Notes: a model not told the origin generated them from the sequence alone. A DNA stretch of 64,000 nt from CAYJAD01 sp964368075 (GCA_964368075.1 CAYJAD010000005.1:16533-80532); one strand, 5' to 3'. Positions 51,445 through 59,756 are shown, counted from the stretch's first letter. Numbers and translations: made by a program.

Positions 51445-52665
51445 TTAGGATCTTTTTTTATTAATATTCTGTAACAAATGCCCTAATTTTTCTTTTTTGG
51501 TCTGCAAATAATCGCAATTGTCAGAGCAAGCGGCCATCTCAATGGGCACTCTTTCCACCACTTCAATACCATAGCCCTCTAAACCAATAATTTTTTTTGG
51601 GTTGTTGGTCATCATACGCATTTTGTGAATGCCTAAATCTACCAATATTTGAGCGCCTGTACCATAGTCACGTAGGTCAGGGGCAAAACCCAATTTTTCA
51701 TTGGCTTGAACGGTATCAAGCCCTTTATCTTGTAGGGCATAGGCACGAATTTTGTTGGCAAGGCCAATGCCGCGTCCTTCTTGACGCATATAAAGCAATG
51801 CGCCGCGTCCTTCTTTTTCAATTTGGCTTAGAGCTGCGCCCAATTGTCCGCGGCAATCGCAACGAATGGAGCCCAAAGCGTCGCCGGTAAGGCATTCGCT
51901 ATGCACACGTACAAGCACAGGCTCAGGACCTGATAAATCACCTTTAATGATGGCAAGGTGTGTGCTATTGTCTAAATCATTTTCGTAAGCAATGGTGGTA
52001 AAATCGCCGAAAATAGAAGGCAAATGGGCTTCATCAATACGACGCACAGATACTTGCCCTTTTTGCATGCGGTATCGAATAAGGTCTTTAACGGCGGCAA
52101 TTTTTAAATCATGCTCAGCTGCAAACACTTCTAATTCTGGCAAGCGCATCATTTCACCGTTATCATTCATGATTTCACAAATGACGGCGGCATCTTTGCA
52201 ACCAGCCAGCACGGCAAGATCTACACTGCCTTCTGTTTGCCCAGCACGCACAAGCACACCGCCGGAACGCGCACGTAAAGGAAAAATATGCCCTGGAGTT
52301 ACAATATCTTCTGGGCGTACATTGTCAGCCACGGCAGCCTGAATGGTGGTGGCTCTGTCTTTAGCAGAGATACCAGTAGTCACACCATGTCTTGCTTCAA
52401 TAGAAACAGTGAAATTCGTACCAAATTTAGAGCCGTTACGCTGTGTCATAAGGCCAAGATCTAAGGCATCGCAGCGTTCGGCGCTCAGCGGTAAACAAAT
52501 GAGACCGCGGCCGTATTTTGCCATAAAATTGATGATTTCAGGTGTCACATGCTCGGCGGCAATGGTAAGGTCGCCTTCATTTTCGCGGTCTTCATCATCC
52601 ACAAGGATAATCATTTTTCCTTGGCGTATTTCTTCAATGGCTTCATTTATGGTGCAAAGAGGCAT
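51445..52665 (-). CDS. ribBA: Bifunctional DHBP synthase / GTP cyclohydrolase II
   Basis: Provides both branches of riboflavin synthesis. The N-terminal half (1-200) makes dihydroxybutanone phosphate, with DDEDRENEGDL near residue 22-32 and the HIFPLRARSGGVL stretch. The C-terminal half (205-406) opens GTP, with the zinc cysteines in HSECLTGDALGS and CDCRGQL and the RQEGRGIGL motif. Both active sites look complete. AAGGAA precedes the ATG. Confidence 0.97.
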   Translation of the reverse strand: MPLCTINEAIEEIRQGKMIILVDDEDRENEGDLTIAAEHVTPEIINFMAKYGRGLICLPLSAERCDALDLGLMTQRNGSKFGTNFTVSIEARHGVTTGISAKDRATTIQAAVADNVRPEDIVTPGHIFPLRARSGGVLVRAGQTEGSVDLAVLAGCKDAAVICEIMNDNGEMMRLPELEVFAAEHDLKIAAVKDLIRYRMQKGQVSVRRIDEAHLPSIFGDFTTIAYENDLDNSTHLAIIKGDLSGPEPVLVRVHSECLTGDALGSIRCDCRGQLGAALSQIEKEGRGALLYMRQEGRGIGLANKIRAYALQDKGLDTVQANEKLGFAPDLRDYGTGAQILVDLGIHKMRMMTNNPKKIIGLEGYGIEVVERVPIEMAACSDNCDYLQTKKEKLGHLLQNINKKRS

Positions 52666-52689
52666 AGTATTTCCTTAAAATTGCCGTGT

Positions 52690-53364
52690 TTATATAAAAC
52701 CGTGCTTGTGTAATAAGTTTTCGGTGATGGCACTTTCTTGCTCTAAAGCTTTTCCTTGGAATGGCTTTAGCATGTGGCGTACATATTTTCCAATAATATC
52801 TGTTTCAAGGTTTACGTGCGTCCCTGCTTTCCAGCTACCCACTGTGGTGACAGCCCAAGTTTCGGGGATAACATTTACCTGCAAAAAGCCTGTATCTTGC
52901 GCAGTTGCTATGCCACAGGCATTGACGGTTAGGCTTATGCCATCAAGGGTGATAGAACCCTTGGTGATAATTTCTGCACTGTATTTTGCTGGAAAGTGTA
53001 GGGTGATACAGCGCGACTGGCCTGCCATTTCTATGTTGGCAACTGAAGCTACACAGTCTACGTGACCGCTGACCATATGTCCGCCAAATCTATCCCCCAC
53101 GGCTAGCGCTCTTTCAAGATTAACCTGTGAATCTTGACGCAAAGCGCCTAAATTGGTGTGTGCTAAGGATTCAGCAGATACATAGGCAGAAAAATTGTGA
53201 GTATGCCCTTTTTCTACGGTGAGGCAAACACCGTTAACGGCTATGGATTCACCAAGTTGTAAATTCTCTAAGGAGAATTGCGTTTCAATGTTTAAGCGCA
53301 TGTCTTGCCCATGACTTTGTAGACTGCGCACTTGGCCTTGGCCTTGAATAAGTCCTGTAAACAT
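52690..53364 (-). CDS. ribE: Riboflavin synthase alpha chain
   Basis: Dismutates two lumazine molecules into riboflavin and the pyrimidine. The 224-residue protein is two tandem lumazine-binding domains: the first starts MFTGLIQGQG with VNGVCLTVE near residue 43, the second has GHVDCVASV near 100 and LDGISLTVNACG near 138. It is named ribE here (ribC in some species). Its ATG overlaps the ribD stop (TAATG), so the two are coupled. Confidence 0.96.
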   Translation of the reverse strand: MFTGLIQGQGQVRSLQSHGQDMRLNIETQFSLENLQLGESIAVNGVCLTVEKGHTHNFSAYVSAESLAHTNLGALRQDSQVNLERALAVGDRFGGHMVSGHVDCVASVANIEMAGQSRCITLHFPAKYSAEIITKGSITLDGISLTVNACGIATAQDTGFLQVNVIPETWAVTTVGSWKAGTHVNLETDIIGKYVRHMLKPFQGKALEQESAITENLLHKHGFI

Positions 53365-54500
53365 TATTTGCGCCTTAAAAGAATGTGTAAATCTTGTCCG
53401 TACATGGCACTGCCTGTAATGCGCAAAGCAAGAGCCTCGTCCATGGTAAGGGGGCTTTTGCCATCAAAAAGCGGTGTGGCCTCATTGTCGCCCAAGATAG
53501 TAGGAGCCAAGTGTAAATGAAACTCATCCACTAGGTCATGTTCTAGAAAACTGAGTGCCAATTTACCCCCGCCTTCGCAAAGAATGTAAGGGCAGTGTAA
53601 TTCTTGATAAAGACGATTTACCAGCGAATCTAATTGCGGTAAACGCACTTTGGGGCTTTGTGGTTGCTCAGACCATACCCGAGCCCCCATTTCCATAAGG
53701 GCTTTAGCGGTGGGAGAGGCTGCACCTGCCGGTGATGTAAAGAACAAAGCATCTTGGGGGCGATGTTGTAAAATGTTATTTTCTAAATTCACCGAAGGTA
53801 AACGAGACGTTACAATGCAAGCCAGCGGTTGTGGCCCTTCTTCACCTTCTGGGTAGCGCACTGTAAGACGCGGATTATCATCGCGAAACGTTCCGCCACC
53901 AATAACAACGGCACCGCCGGCACGGGCAAATTTTTTGCGTAAAATTTGTACTTGATCGCGAGAGGCTTCGCCGCTGATCCATTGTGAATGTCCTGTGCGT
54001 GTAGCAATGCGACCATCAAGGGTGGAAGCTAACTTTAAAAGCACATAAGGGCGCCCTTCTTGCCAGCACAGAAAATCTGCTATCACATCACGACAGAGAG
54101 TCTCTTCTACACCTTCTTCCACAGTGATGCCTTGCTCTTTTAAATATTCCACGCCACCACTGGCCACAGGGTTAGGATCACGCAAACCAATGACTACGTG
54201 CTTTATGCCCGCTTGAATTATGGCATGCGTGCAAGGCGGTGTTTTGCCATGATGATTGCAGGGCTCCAGCGTGACGACCAAAGTGCATTTTTTGGGGTCA
54301 ATATTTTTAGCTAAAGCATCTTGTAAGCATTCCACTTCAGCGTGGGGGCCACCGTAGTTTTTGTGCCATCCTTCTGCCACAATAATGCCGTCTTGTACCA
54401 ATACAGCGCCCACAGTGGGGTTAGGGTATACTGAAAAGCGGCTTTGTTCGGCAAGATGCGCGGCATGGCGCATGGCACTGGCATAAGCAGACTGTATCAT
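53364..54500 (-). CDS. ribD: Bifunctional pyrimidine deaminase / reductase
   Basis: Deaminates and then reduces the pyrimidine intermediate of riboflavin synthesis. The N-terminal deaminase has the zinc site HAEVECL near residue 50 and PCNHHGKTPPCTHAII near 78-93. The C-terminal NADPH reductase starts near 148 with RPYVLLKLASTLDGRIAT, SQWISG and ILCEGGGKLALSFL. The 378-residue length is normal. It overlaps the dCMP deaminase gene by four bases. Confidence 0.97.
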   Translation of the reverse strand: MIQSAYASAMRHAAHLAEQSRFSVYPNPTVGAVLVQDGIIVAEGWHKNYGGPHAEVECLQDALAKNIDPKKCTLVVTLEPCNHHGKTPPCTHAIIQAGIKHVVIGLRDPNPVASGGVEYLKEQGITVEEGVEETLCRDVIADFLCWQEGRPYVLLKLASTLDGRIATRTGHSQWISGEASRDQVQILRKKFARAGGAVVIGGGTFRDDNPRLTVRYPEGEEGPQPLACIVTSRLPSVNLENNILQHRPQDALFFTSPAGAASPTAKALMEMGARVWSEQPQSPKVRLPQLDSLVNRLYQELHCPYILCEGGGKLALSFLEHDLVDEFHLHLAPTILGDNEATPLFDGKSPLTMDEALALRITGSAMYGQDLHILLRRK

Positions 54501-54961
54501 ACAAGCACTCCTGTGGGGCGCTCCATTTGTGTATAGGGGATGTGCGCAGCAGTAAGCATATCTGTCGATAAGGTATCTGGATAAAACTCTACATAAAAAA
54601 GTTGTTTGATGCCACAGTTAATAAGCATTTTTGCACAGATACCACAAGGAAAAGTGGTGCAATAGATATCTGCACCGTGCAGTTTTGCACCGTGTACCGC
54701 TGATTGAATAATGAGATTTTGCTCTGCGTGAATGGCACGGCAAATTTCGTGGCGTTCACCTGAAGGGATTTGTAACTGTTGCCGCAAGCAACCCACATCA
54801 AGACAATGCTCTAAACCAGCAGGGGCACCATTATAGCCTGTAGCTAAGATATGATTATTCTTAACGGCAATGGCTCCCACTTTACGGCGAGAGCACGTGC
54901 TACGTTCTGCCACCATATAGGTGATACGCATAAAATATTCAGGCCAAGGCAGTCTTTCCAT
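54497..54961 (-). CDS. Deoxycytidylate (dCMP) deaminase-like protein
   Basis: A 154-residue cytidine-deaminase-fold enzyme of the dCMP deaminase/ComEB type, which supplies dUMP for thymidylate. The zinc site is complete: HAEQNLIIQSA (HAE) near residue 74 and PCGICAKMLINCGI (PCxxC) near 105. The N-terminal region has CSRRKVGAIAVKNN and GYNGAPAGLEHC, typical of the family including an added zinc-binding Cys/His set. It is the first gene of the riboflavin operon, upstream of ribD. GAGG precedes the ATG. No FMN riboswitch is seen in front. Confidence 0.92.
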   Translation of the reverse strand: MERLPWPEYFMRITYMVAERSTCSRRKVGAIAVKNNHILATGYNGAPAGLEHCLDVGCLRQQLQIPSGERHEICRAIHAEQNLIIQSAVHGAKLHGADIYCTTFPCGICAKMLINCGIKQLFYVEFYPDTLSTDMLTAAHIPYTQMERPTGVLV

Positions 54962-55030
54962 ATAATCCTCAAATTGTGCAATGAATAACTATACACGCTC
55001 TTGCAATCTTTGCCAAGTGTGAAATTATGG

Positions 55031-55095
55031 CATCGGCGCGATTAGTTCACTTCTTGAGGGCGCAAGCAAAAGTTTCCCCAGAAAAAGTAATTATT
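55031..55095 (+). repeat. Family A hairpin repeat, degenerate copy
   Basis: Retains the right half GGCGCAAGCAAAAGTTTCCC followed by CCAGAAAAAGTAATT, while the left half is altered. It lies upstream of the dCMP deaminase gene. Confidence 0.5.
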
Positions 55096-55124
55096 ACGTG
55101 TTTATTAAAATGTAAATATGATTA

Positions 55125-55160
55125 TAAAAAAACGAGCCTGTTATTGCAGACTCGTTTTTT
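55125..55160. terminator. Terminator after fezC-like gene
   Basis: AAAAAACGAGC and its partner GCAGACTCGTTTTTT form a stem with T-runs on both strands. Read on the minus strand it ends the ferrosome-like cluster nine bases after the stop codon. Confidence 0.85.
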
Positions 55161-55168
55161 ATTGTTTT

Positions 55169-55639
55169 TTATAGGGCGCGGCGCCGTTGCCACGCATGCT
55201 GCAAAGCAAGAAGTGCTAAAACACCGCCAGCTATAACATGAACCCGAGAACTTATTGCCAGACTTGCTACGGTAGTGATCATAGATATGGCTAAGCCGCG
55301 TTTAAGAAGCATTCTTCTTTCTGCTTTACCTAGGCTAGGCAAGGTAAAATGTATACACGATCCTTTTTCTACCTGCTCTTGTGCTACTGCATGTTCAGGG
55401 GCGTTCTCTTTAAGCCATTCTCCACCTTGTGCTAATAATCCCGTAAGCTCTTCTTCATGTAATTGCTCGGGGTCGTAGATAATAAGCAAGGAGCCTGTGA
55501 GAGCCTTGTGCTCTACTTTTTCAATGCCGGGGATGGTTCGTATAAATGCGCTTACTTCACTGCCAAGTTCGGTATTTTCTAAAATGGGGTGACGCAAGCG
55601 TACTCGTCCGTCAATAAAGGATACAATATATTCTTCCAT
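55169..55639 (-). CDS. fezC: FezC-like protein: HMA-type domain plus hydrophobic tail
   Basis: A 156-residue protein whose first 70 residues look like a heavy-metal-associated (HMA) fold without the CxxC metal site: the loop position carries GRVRLRH (residues 11-17). The same pattern (GRLRAR) stands at the N-terminus of the adjacent ATPase, and both share a TGSLLIIY/TGSVLFWY strand. The C-terminal part (about 108-150) has two hydrophobic segments. This layout, next to a P1B-type ATPase and a small hydrophobic protein, matches the FezC component described for ferrosomes, iron-storing membrane-bound organelles. The name is by inference from architecture and order. GGGAGGAAC gives a strong ribosome-binding site. 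Confidence 0.65.
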   Translation of the reverse strand: MEEYIVSFIDGRVRLRHPILENTELGSEVSAFIRTIPGIEKVEHKALTGSLLIIYDPEQLHEEELTGLLAQGGEWLKENAPEHAVAQEQVEKGSCIHFTLPSLGKAERRMLLKRGLAISMITTVASLAISSRVHVIAGGVLALLALQHAWQRRRAL

Positions 55640-55662
55640 ATGTTCCTCCCGTAAGGGTAAAT

Positions 55663-55735
55663 GTTAGCAGGTTGTTGAAAAAGTGCAATCTGCGTTATAG
55701 AGGGGCTTCTTGCTCTTTTTTAACTATCTGAAAAG
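55663..55735 (+). repeat. Degenerate family B-like sequence
   Basis: TTAGCAGGTTGTTGAAAAAG is similar to 10786-10805 and to the outer arm of the elements at 63602 and 63752; CAATCTGCGTTATAGA follows at the place where these have CAATCTACTTCGTCAGA. The CAGAAGA loop and the right arm are missing, so this is probably a decayed copy. Confidence 0.4.
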
Positions 55736-55775
55736 GTTGGCAAAGTGCTGCCTGTTTTTACACAAATAACGCTCT

Positions 55776-57896
55776 TTAACAATCTTTTGCCGGAACAGCC
55801 GGTAAATGGGGCCGTGTGGAGTTTGCTGTTACACCCACCGTGGTAACATTGTGCAAAATGGCAGAAAAGGTGGGAGTGATAATATTAAAGAGGCTTAAGC
55901 CTAAGAATAAAGAGTTTAAGCTCATGTTCGTTACAAAGTTGCCTTTAATACGGTGCATGGCACCTTGGCCTAATTTACGTGCCACGAGTAAAGTGTGCAG
56001 GTCGCTTTCTAGCAGCACCACATCTGCCACTTCTTTAGCTAGGTCTGTACCATCGCGCAAGCTTACACCCACATCGGCTGTAGATAATGCCGGTGCGTCG
56101 TTGACGCCATCACCCACCATAATCACCTTGGCTCCCTCATCTTTGAGCGACTGTATGATGCTGGCCTTATCTACAGGTAAGATGCCGGCATGGAATTCTG
56201 TAATGCCCAAATGTTCAGCCATATTTTTAGCAGCGTGCTTGTCGTCGCCAGTAAGCATAACTACACGTTTAATACCGCTTTCTTTAAGTTTGCTGATGAC
56301 ATCAAGAGCTTCAGGGCGCACGGTATCACGAATGGCTATGATGCCGGCTATGTTACCGCCTTTAGCGAGGTAGAGCAAAGAATACCCTTGAGAGATAAGT
56401 CTATTGGCGTCGTCGTCTAAGGGGCTTACGTCAATATTTTCATCCTCACAAATATAGTGACGGCTTCCTAATAAAACTCTCTCTTCAAAAAGCAAGCTCG
56501 CTATGCCGTGAGCCACAACATATTCCACTTGCCCGTGCTCTTCTTGATGGTCAAGGTTTTGCAGCTCGGCTTCGCGCACCACGGCTCGCGCCACGGGATG
56601 GGGGAAATGCTCTTCCATGCAAGCGGCAAGGCGTAAAACCTCTTGTGGGCTATTGTCTCCACAAGCTACAACTTCTGCCACTTCGGGGCGTGCTTCGGTA
56701 AGAGTGCCTGTTTTATCAAAAACTACTGTATCGGCCTCGGCTAAAGCCTCTAAAAAGACGCCGCCTTTGATGAGTACGCCACGACTGGCACCTTCGCGCA
56801 TGGCAGCCAAGATGGCTAGCGGAGTAGCAAGGCGCAAGGCGCAAGAGTAATCAACAAGCAGTACCGATGAGGCACGCATGGGGTCGCGAGTAATGAGGTA
56901 TACAAGACCGGAAAGTAAGAAGGTAAAGGGGACAGCGGCATCGGCCATACGCATGGCTTTTCCTTCTATATTGGCCTTGAGCTCTTGTGAATCTTCAATG
57001 AAATCAATAATTTTCTGCAAGCGCGTTTCAGATGCAAGACTTGTGGGCTTCACAATAATATTGCCTTCTTCCACTACTGTTCCCGCAAAGACGGAATTGC
57101 CGGGCACACGCACCACACCTTGTGGTTCGCCAGTCATGGAAGATTGGTTTACCACTGCCTCACCGTCTAACACAAGGCCATCAACCATGATGACGGAACC
57201 TGTACGCACGATAACTTCATGCTCTAAGGTCAAATCTTTAAAGGGGATACGTACTTCAGTACCTTCATGGCGAATCCATACCGTATCTACATCTAGCGAA
57301 AGGCTTTGGGCAAGACTGGCGCGCGAATTATGTCTGGTCCATTCCTCTAAAGCCTCACCAAGGCCGAGCAAGAAGGTCAACATGCTAGCAGTGGGGAAAT
57401 CTCGGCGGAAGAGCGAAATACCAATGGATGTGGCGTCTAAAAGTTCCACATTAATTTTACCGCAAAAGAGCGATTTTATCCCCTGTAAAAGATAGGGAAT
57501 GGCAGACTTTATAGTTAGTATCATGCGCAACCATGGTGGTAATACAGCACGCATGATGAAATATGTGGCTATGGGAGCCACGAGTGGAAATTTTTGCATT
57601 TTGCTGGGCAGGGCCACGGCATGCTGTACTAAGCTTAGGGCTGTTCCTCTATTGGCGGCGGGTGGAGTGGTGTCTTCAACCCCCAATATAGCTAAGGCTT
57701 GTTCGCGAGCCTGCTGATTTTTATACCAAAAAAGCACAGAGCCCGTACGCACGTTAATGGTGCATTCTGCTATGTCCATGAGCTGAGAAAGGGCTTCTTC
57801 GAGCTTTTTTGCTTTGCGCAAAGTTAAGGGGGAGAGAGAGCGTGCGCGCAGTCTTCCTACGCTTCCTTGAATTTCATGAATGATAACACAATGCAT
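55776..57896 (-). CDS. fezB: P1B-type metal-transporting ATPase, FezB-like (SCAL motif)
   Basis: A 706-residue P-type ATPase. N-terminal residues 1-70 form an HMA-like fold with GRLRAR instead of CxxC. The actuator has TGE at 255-257, the phosphorylation site DKTGT starts at D394, the HP of the nucleotide domain is at 433-434, and the hinge GDGVND is at 595-600. In the membrane helix where most metal ATPases have CPC, this one reads DYSCALRLATP (S351-C352-A353-L354), so the metal site differs from Cu, Zn/Cd and Co classes. Atypical P1B ATPases (P1B-6) of this kind load iron into ferrosomes in Desulfovibrio magneticus. Neighbours on both sides fit fezA and fezC. The ribosome-binding site is weak. 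Confidence 0.75.
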   Translation of the reverse strand: MHCVIIHEIQGSVGRLRARSLSPLTLRKAKKLEEALSQLMDIAECTINVRTGSVLFWYKNQQAREQALAILGVEDTTPPAANRGTALSLVQHAVALPSKMQKFPLVAPIATYFIMRAVLPPWLRMILTIKSAIPYLLQGIKSLFCGKINVELLDATSIGISLFRRDFPTASMLTFLLGLGEALEEWTRHNSRASLAQSLSLDVDTVWIRHEGTEVRIPFKDLTLEHEVIVRTGSVIMVDGLVLDGEAVVNQSSMTGEPQGVVRVPGNSVFAGTVVEEGNIIVKPTSLASETRLQKIIDFIEDSQELKANIEGKAMRMADAAVPFTFLLSGLVYLITRDPMRASSVLLVDYSCALRLATPLAILAAMREGASRGVLIKGGVFLEALAEADTVVFDKTGTLTEARPEVAEVVACGDNSPQEVLRLAACMEEHFPHPVARAVVREAELQNLDHQEEHGQVEYVVAHGIASLLFEERVLLGSRHYICEDENIDVSPLDDDANRLISQGYSLLYLAKGGNIAGIIAIRDTVRPEALDVISKLKESGIKRVVMLTGDDKHAAKNMAEHLGITEFHAGILPVDKASIIQSLKDEGAKVIMVGDGVNDAPALSTADVGVSLRDGTDLAKEVADVVLLESDLHTLLVARKLGQGAMHRIKGNFVTNMSLNSLFLGLSLFNIITPTFSAILHNVTTVGVTANSTRPHLPAVPAKDC

Positions 57897-57947
57897 TTTT
57901 ATCTCTTTTTTTTGTTACATGTTGCTTGCAATAGCTACAGTTTTGAT

Positions 57948-57977
57948 AAAGCCCGCCAAGCGATGTTGGCAGGCTTT
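57948..57977 (-). terminator. Hairpin between fezA-like and fezB-like genes, possible attenuator
   Basis: AAAGCCCGCCA pairs with TGGCAGGCTTT (one mismatch) around an 8-base loop; on the minus strand the stem is followed by a weak T-stretch. It lies 32 bases past the small gene and 50 bases before the ATPase start, so partial read-through could keep the small protein more abundant than the ATPase. Confidence 0.6.
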
Positions 57978-58008
57978 ACTTATTAGCCTGTGAGCTGATG
58001 CCCAAAAT

Positions 58009-58254
58009 TTATGCAGACTTTTCTTGATCTTCTTTGCGTTTTTCAGAGGCGTCTTGTGCTTCTGCAACAAAATCTTCCACTGTTTCCTTTAAGGTTTCTA
58101 CTTTACTCATAACGCAATCTTTTACGTCCATGCCGCGGCTAAGTAAGTTAGCGGCTGCGGGGCGTAAGCCATTGCTTGCCATTGTTTCTTTTGCAAGAGC
58201 GCCAAGTATTGCACCGCCAAGAAATACTAAACCAAATTTAAGCAAACCGTTCAT
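58009..58254 (-). CDS. fezA: FezA-like small hydrophobic protein
   Basis: An 81-residue protein with one N-terminal membrane helix rich in glycine (GLVFLGGAILGALAKE, GxxxG-type spacing), a short loop and a charged amphipathic helix (residues about 45-81, alternating Lys/Glu). It resembles YtxH-like small proteins and the small glycine-rich membrane protein FezA that accompanies the ATPase in ferrosome clusters. It is the first gene of the cluster and has a strong AAAGGAG site. A structural role in the organelle membrane would be in line with the family; identification is from architecture and order. Confidence 0.6.
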   Translation of the reverse strand: MNGLLKFGLVFLGGAILGALAKETMASNGLRPAAANLLSRGMDVKDCVMSKVETLKETVEDFVAEAQDASEKRKEDQEKSA

Positions 58255-58592
58255 GCTTTTCTCCTTTGTGTATGCACGAAATACATCGTGCGTTGGTGTT
58301 TACATAGTTTATATAACCTTTGAGAAATGTTTTGCAAGGTTTTTTTAATTAATAAAAGTAGATATTGAATCTAGCTTTCAAAGTATCCTGCTTTTTGACA
58401 AAGGTCTTTCTAGAAGGTATTTTGAATTTCGTTATTAATACGCAAAAAAATATAAAATATACGTATTCTCTTTATCTAGCCAGCTTATATTATTAATAAA
58501 AATGGGCAGCATATTGTTCTTATTTTTGCTAATTCTGACTTTGATTAGCATTATTAATGCTTTTGTGTGTAGCAAATTGCTTAATATCTGTC
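58255..58592. other. Upstream region of the ferrosome-like cluster
   Basis: An AT-rich region that must hold the cluster promoter. It contains a nested pair of inverted repeats at 58527-58561 (listed separately). I see no classical GATAATGATAATCATTATC-type Fur box, no ORF and no RNA gene. Confidence 0.4.
58527..58561. promoter_or_regulatory. Nested inverted repeats upstream of fez-like cluster
   Basis: TGCTAAT-N10-ATTAGCA at 58527-58550 shares its right arm with AGCATT-ATT-AATGCT at 58547-58561. The two dyads could be binding sites of a dimeric regulator. They lie about 270 bases upstream of the fezA-like start and 32 bases before the gap terminator, so either the cluster has a long leader or the link is accidental. 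Confidence 0.35.
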
Positions 58593-58632
58593 AAAAAAAA
58601 ATGAGCACAGGCAAAAAAATGCTCTGTGCTCA
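58593..58632 (-). terminator. Terminator of gap
   Basis: TGAGCACAG and CTGTGCTCA form the stem; on the minus strand it is followed by a run of eight T. It lies 28 bases after the gap stop. Confidence 0.9.
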
Positions 58633-58660
58633 GAATATGCTGAAGCTTGTAAGCTGATTG

Positions 58661-59659
58661 TTAGATGTCTTTGCCTACAAATCGAATAAGACGTACCAAC
58701 TGATTGGTAAAGCCCGCTTCGTTATCGTACCAAACAATGGCTTTTACAAGATGCTTTTCGCTGACCATGGTACACAAAGAGTCTACAACGCCACCATAAA
58801 TGCTGCCCGCATAGTCTACGGAAACAAGTGGCTCTTCACTGTAGCCAAGGTGGTTTTTCATATATGTTTCACTGGCCTGTTTAAAGACAGCATTCACTTC
58901 TTCTACTGTGCAAGCTTTTTTCACTTCGCAGGTTACGTCAACCAAGGAGACGTTGGGAGTGGGCACCCGAACAGCCATGCCACCAAGCTTGCCTGTGAGT
59001 TCAGGCAAGACTAAGGATAAAGCTTTAGCGGCACCGGTGCTGGTGGGCACCATGGAAACGGCAGCCGCACGACCGCGGCGTATGTCTTTATGGGTACCGT
59101 CCACAAGGCGTTGACTCATGGTATAAGAGTGAATGGTATTTACTAGGCCATGGAGAATTTCAAAGTTCTCATGCAAAACCTTGGTCGCAGGTGCCAAGCA
59201 GTTTGTGGTACACGAAGCAGCAGAAATGATTTTATATTCCGGCTTGTACATGGCTTCGTTAACACCCATAACAAGGGTAACATCGGGGTCTTTGGAGGGA
59301 GCAGAAAGCACCACTTTTTTGGCGCCACATGTCAGGTGTTCGCTAAGTTCGGCATGGGTACGCACAGCACCGGAAGTTTCTGCCACAAGGTCTACACCAT
59401 AAGCTGACCATTCCCAAGAGCCCAAGGCACATCGGGTCACAGGAATATGCGTGCCATTGATGATAATACCCTTATCGTCGTGGCCTACTTGGCCGGCAAA
59501 GGTGCCGTGGGTAGAATCGTATTTAAATAAATACGCTAAATGTTCGTTGCTTGCACGGGCATTGATAACACCCACGCGAATGTCTTGATCTTCTGCGAGT
59601 AAACGCACTAAGTAGCGTCCAATACGGCCAAAGCCGTTAATACCGATGGTCAGGGACAT
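58661..59659 (-). CDS. gap: Glyceraldehyde-3-phosphate dehydrogenase
   Basis: Oxidises and phosphorylates glyceraldehyde 3-phosphate with NAD+. The 332-residue protein starts MSLTIGINGFGRIGRYLVR with the NAD-binding fold; the catalytic C150 lies in SAASCTTNCLAP and its partner histidine in the SYTMSQ-type stretch after it. TAGGAGAAC lies three bases before the ATG at 59659, which is preferred over an upstream in-frame ATG at 59728. The fba gene lies upstream in the same direction with a hairpin between. Confidence 0.97.
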   Translation of the reverse strand: MSLTIGINGFGRIGRYLVRLLAEDQDIRVGVINARASNEHLAYLFKYDSTHGTFAGQVGHDDKGIIINGTHIPVTRCALGSWEWSAYGVDLVAETSGAVRTHAELSEHLTCGAKKVVLSAPSKDPDVTLVMGVNEAMYKPEYKIISAASCTTNCLAPATKVLHENFEILHGLVNTIHSYTMSQRLVDGTHKDIRRGRAAAVSMVPTSTGAAKALSLVLPELTGKLGGMAVRVPTPNVSLVDVTCEVKKACTVEEVNAVFKQASETYMKNHLGYSEEPLVSVDYAGSIYGGVVDSLCTMVSEKHLVKAIVWYDNEAGFTNQLVRLIRFVGKDI

Positions 59660-59756
59660 GTGTTCTCCTAAAAAATATATTACTGTAAGAGCCTTAGTGG
59701 GCACCATGTATATTTTACACGTACACACTATGAGGCTGTCCTCACTTATAGTACAA

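Noticed and set aside
54962..55168. FMN riboswitch in front of the riboflavin operon
   Set aside because: I looked for the conserved RFN elements on the minus strand and saw none; the region holds a family A remnant and a terminator.
56878..57495. A 205-codon open frame opposite the P-type ATPase
   Set aside because: It is the antisense of a clearly functional gene, has low-complexity Ser/Thr/Arg content and no ribosome-binding site.
58255..58660. Fur box upstream of the ferrosome-like cluster
   Set aside because: No good match to the 19-base Fur consensus was found; only other dyads are present.
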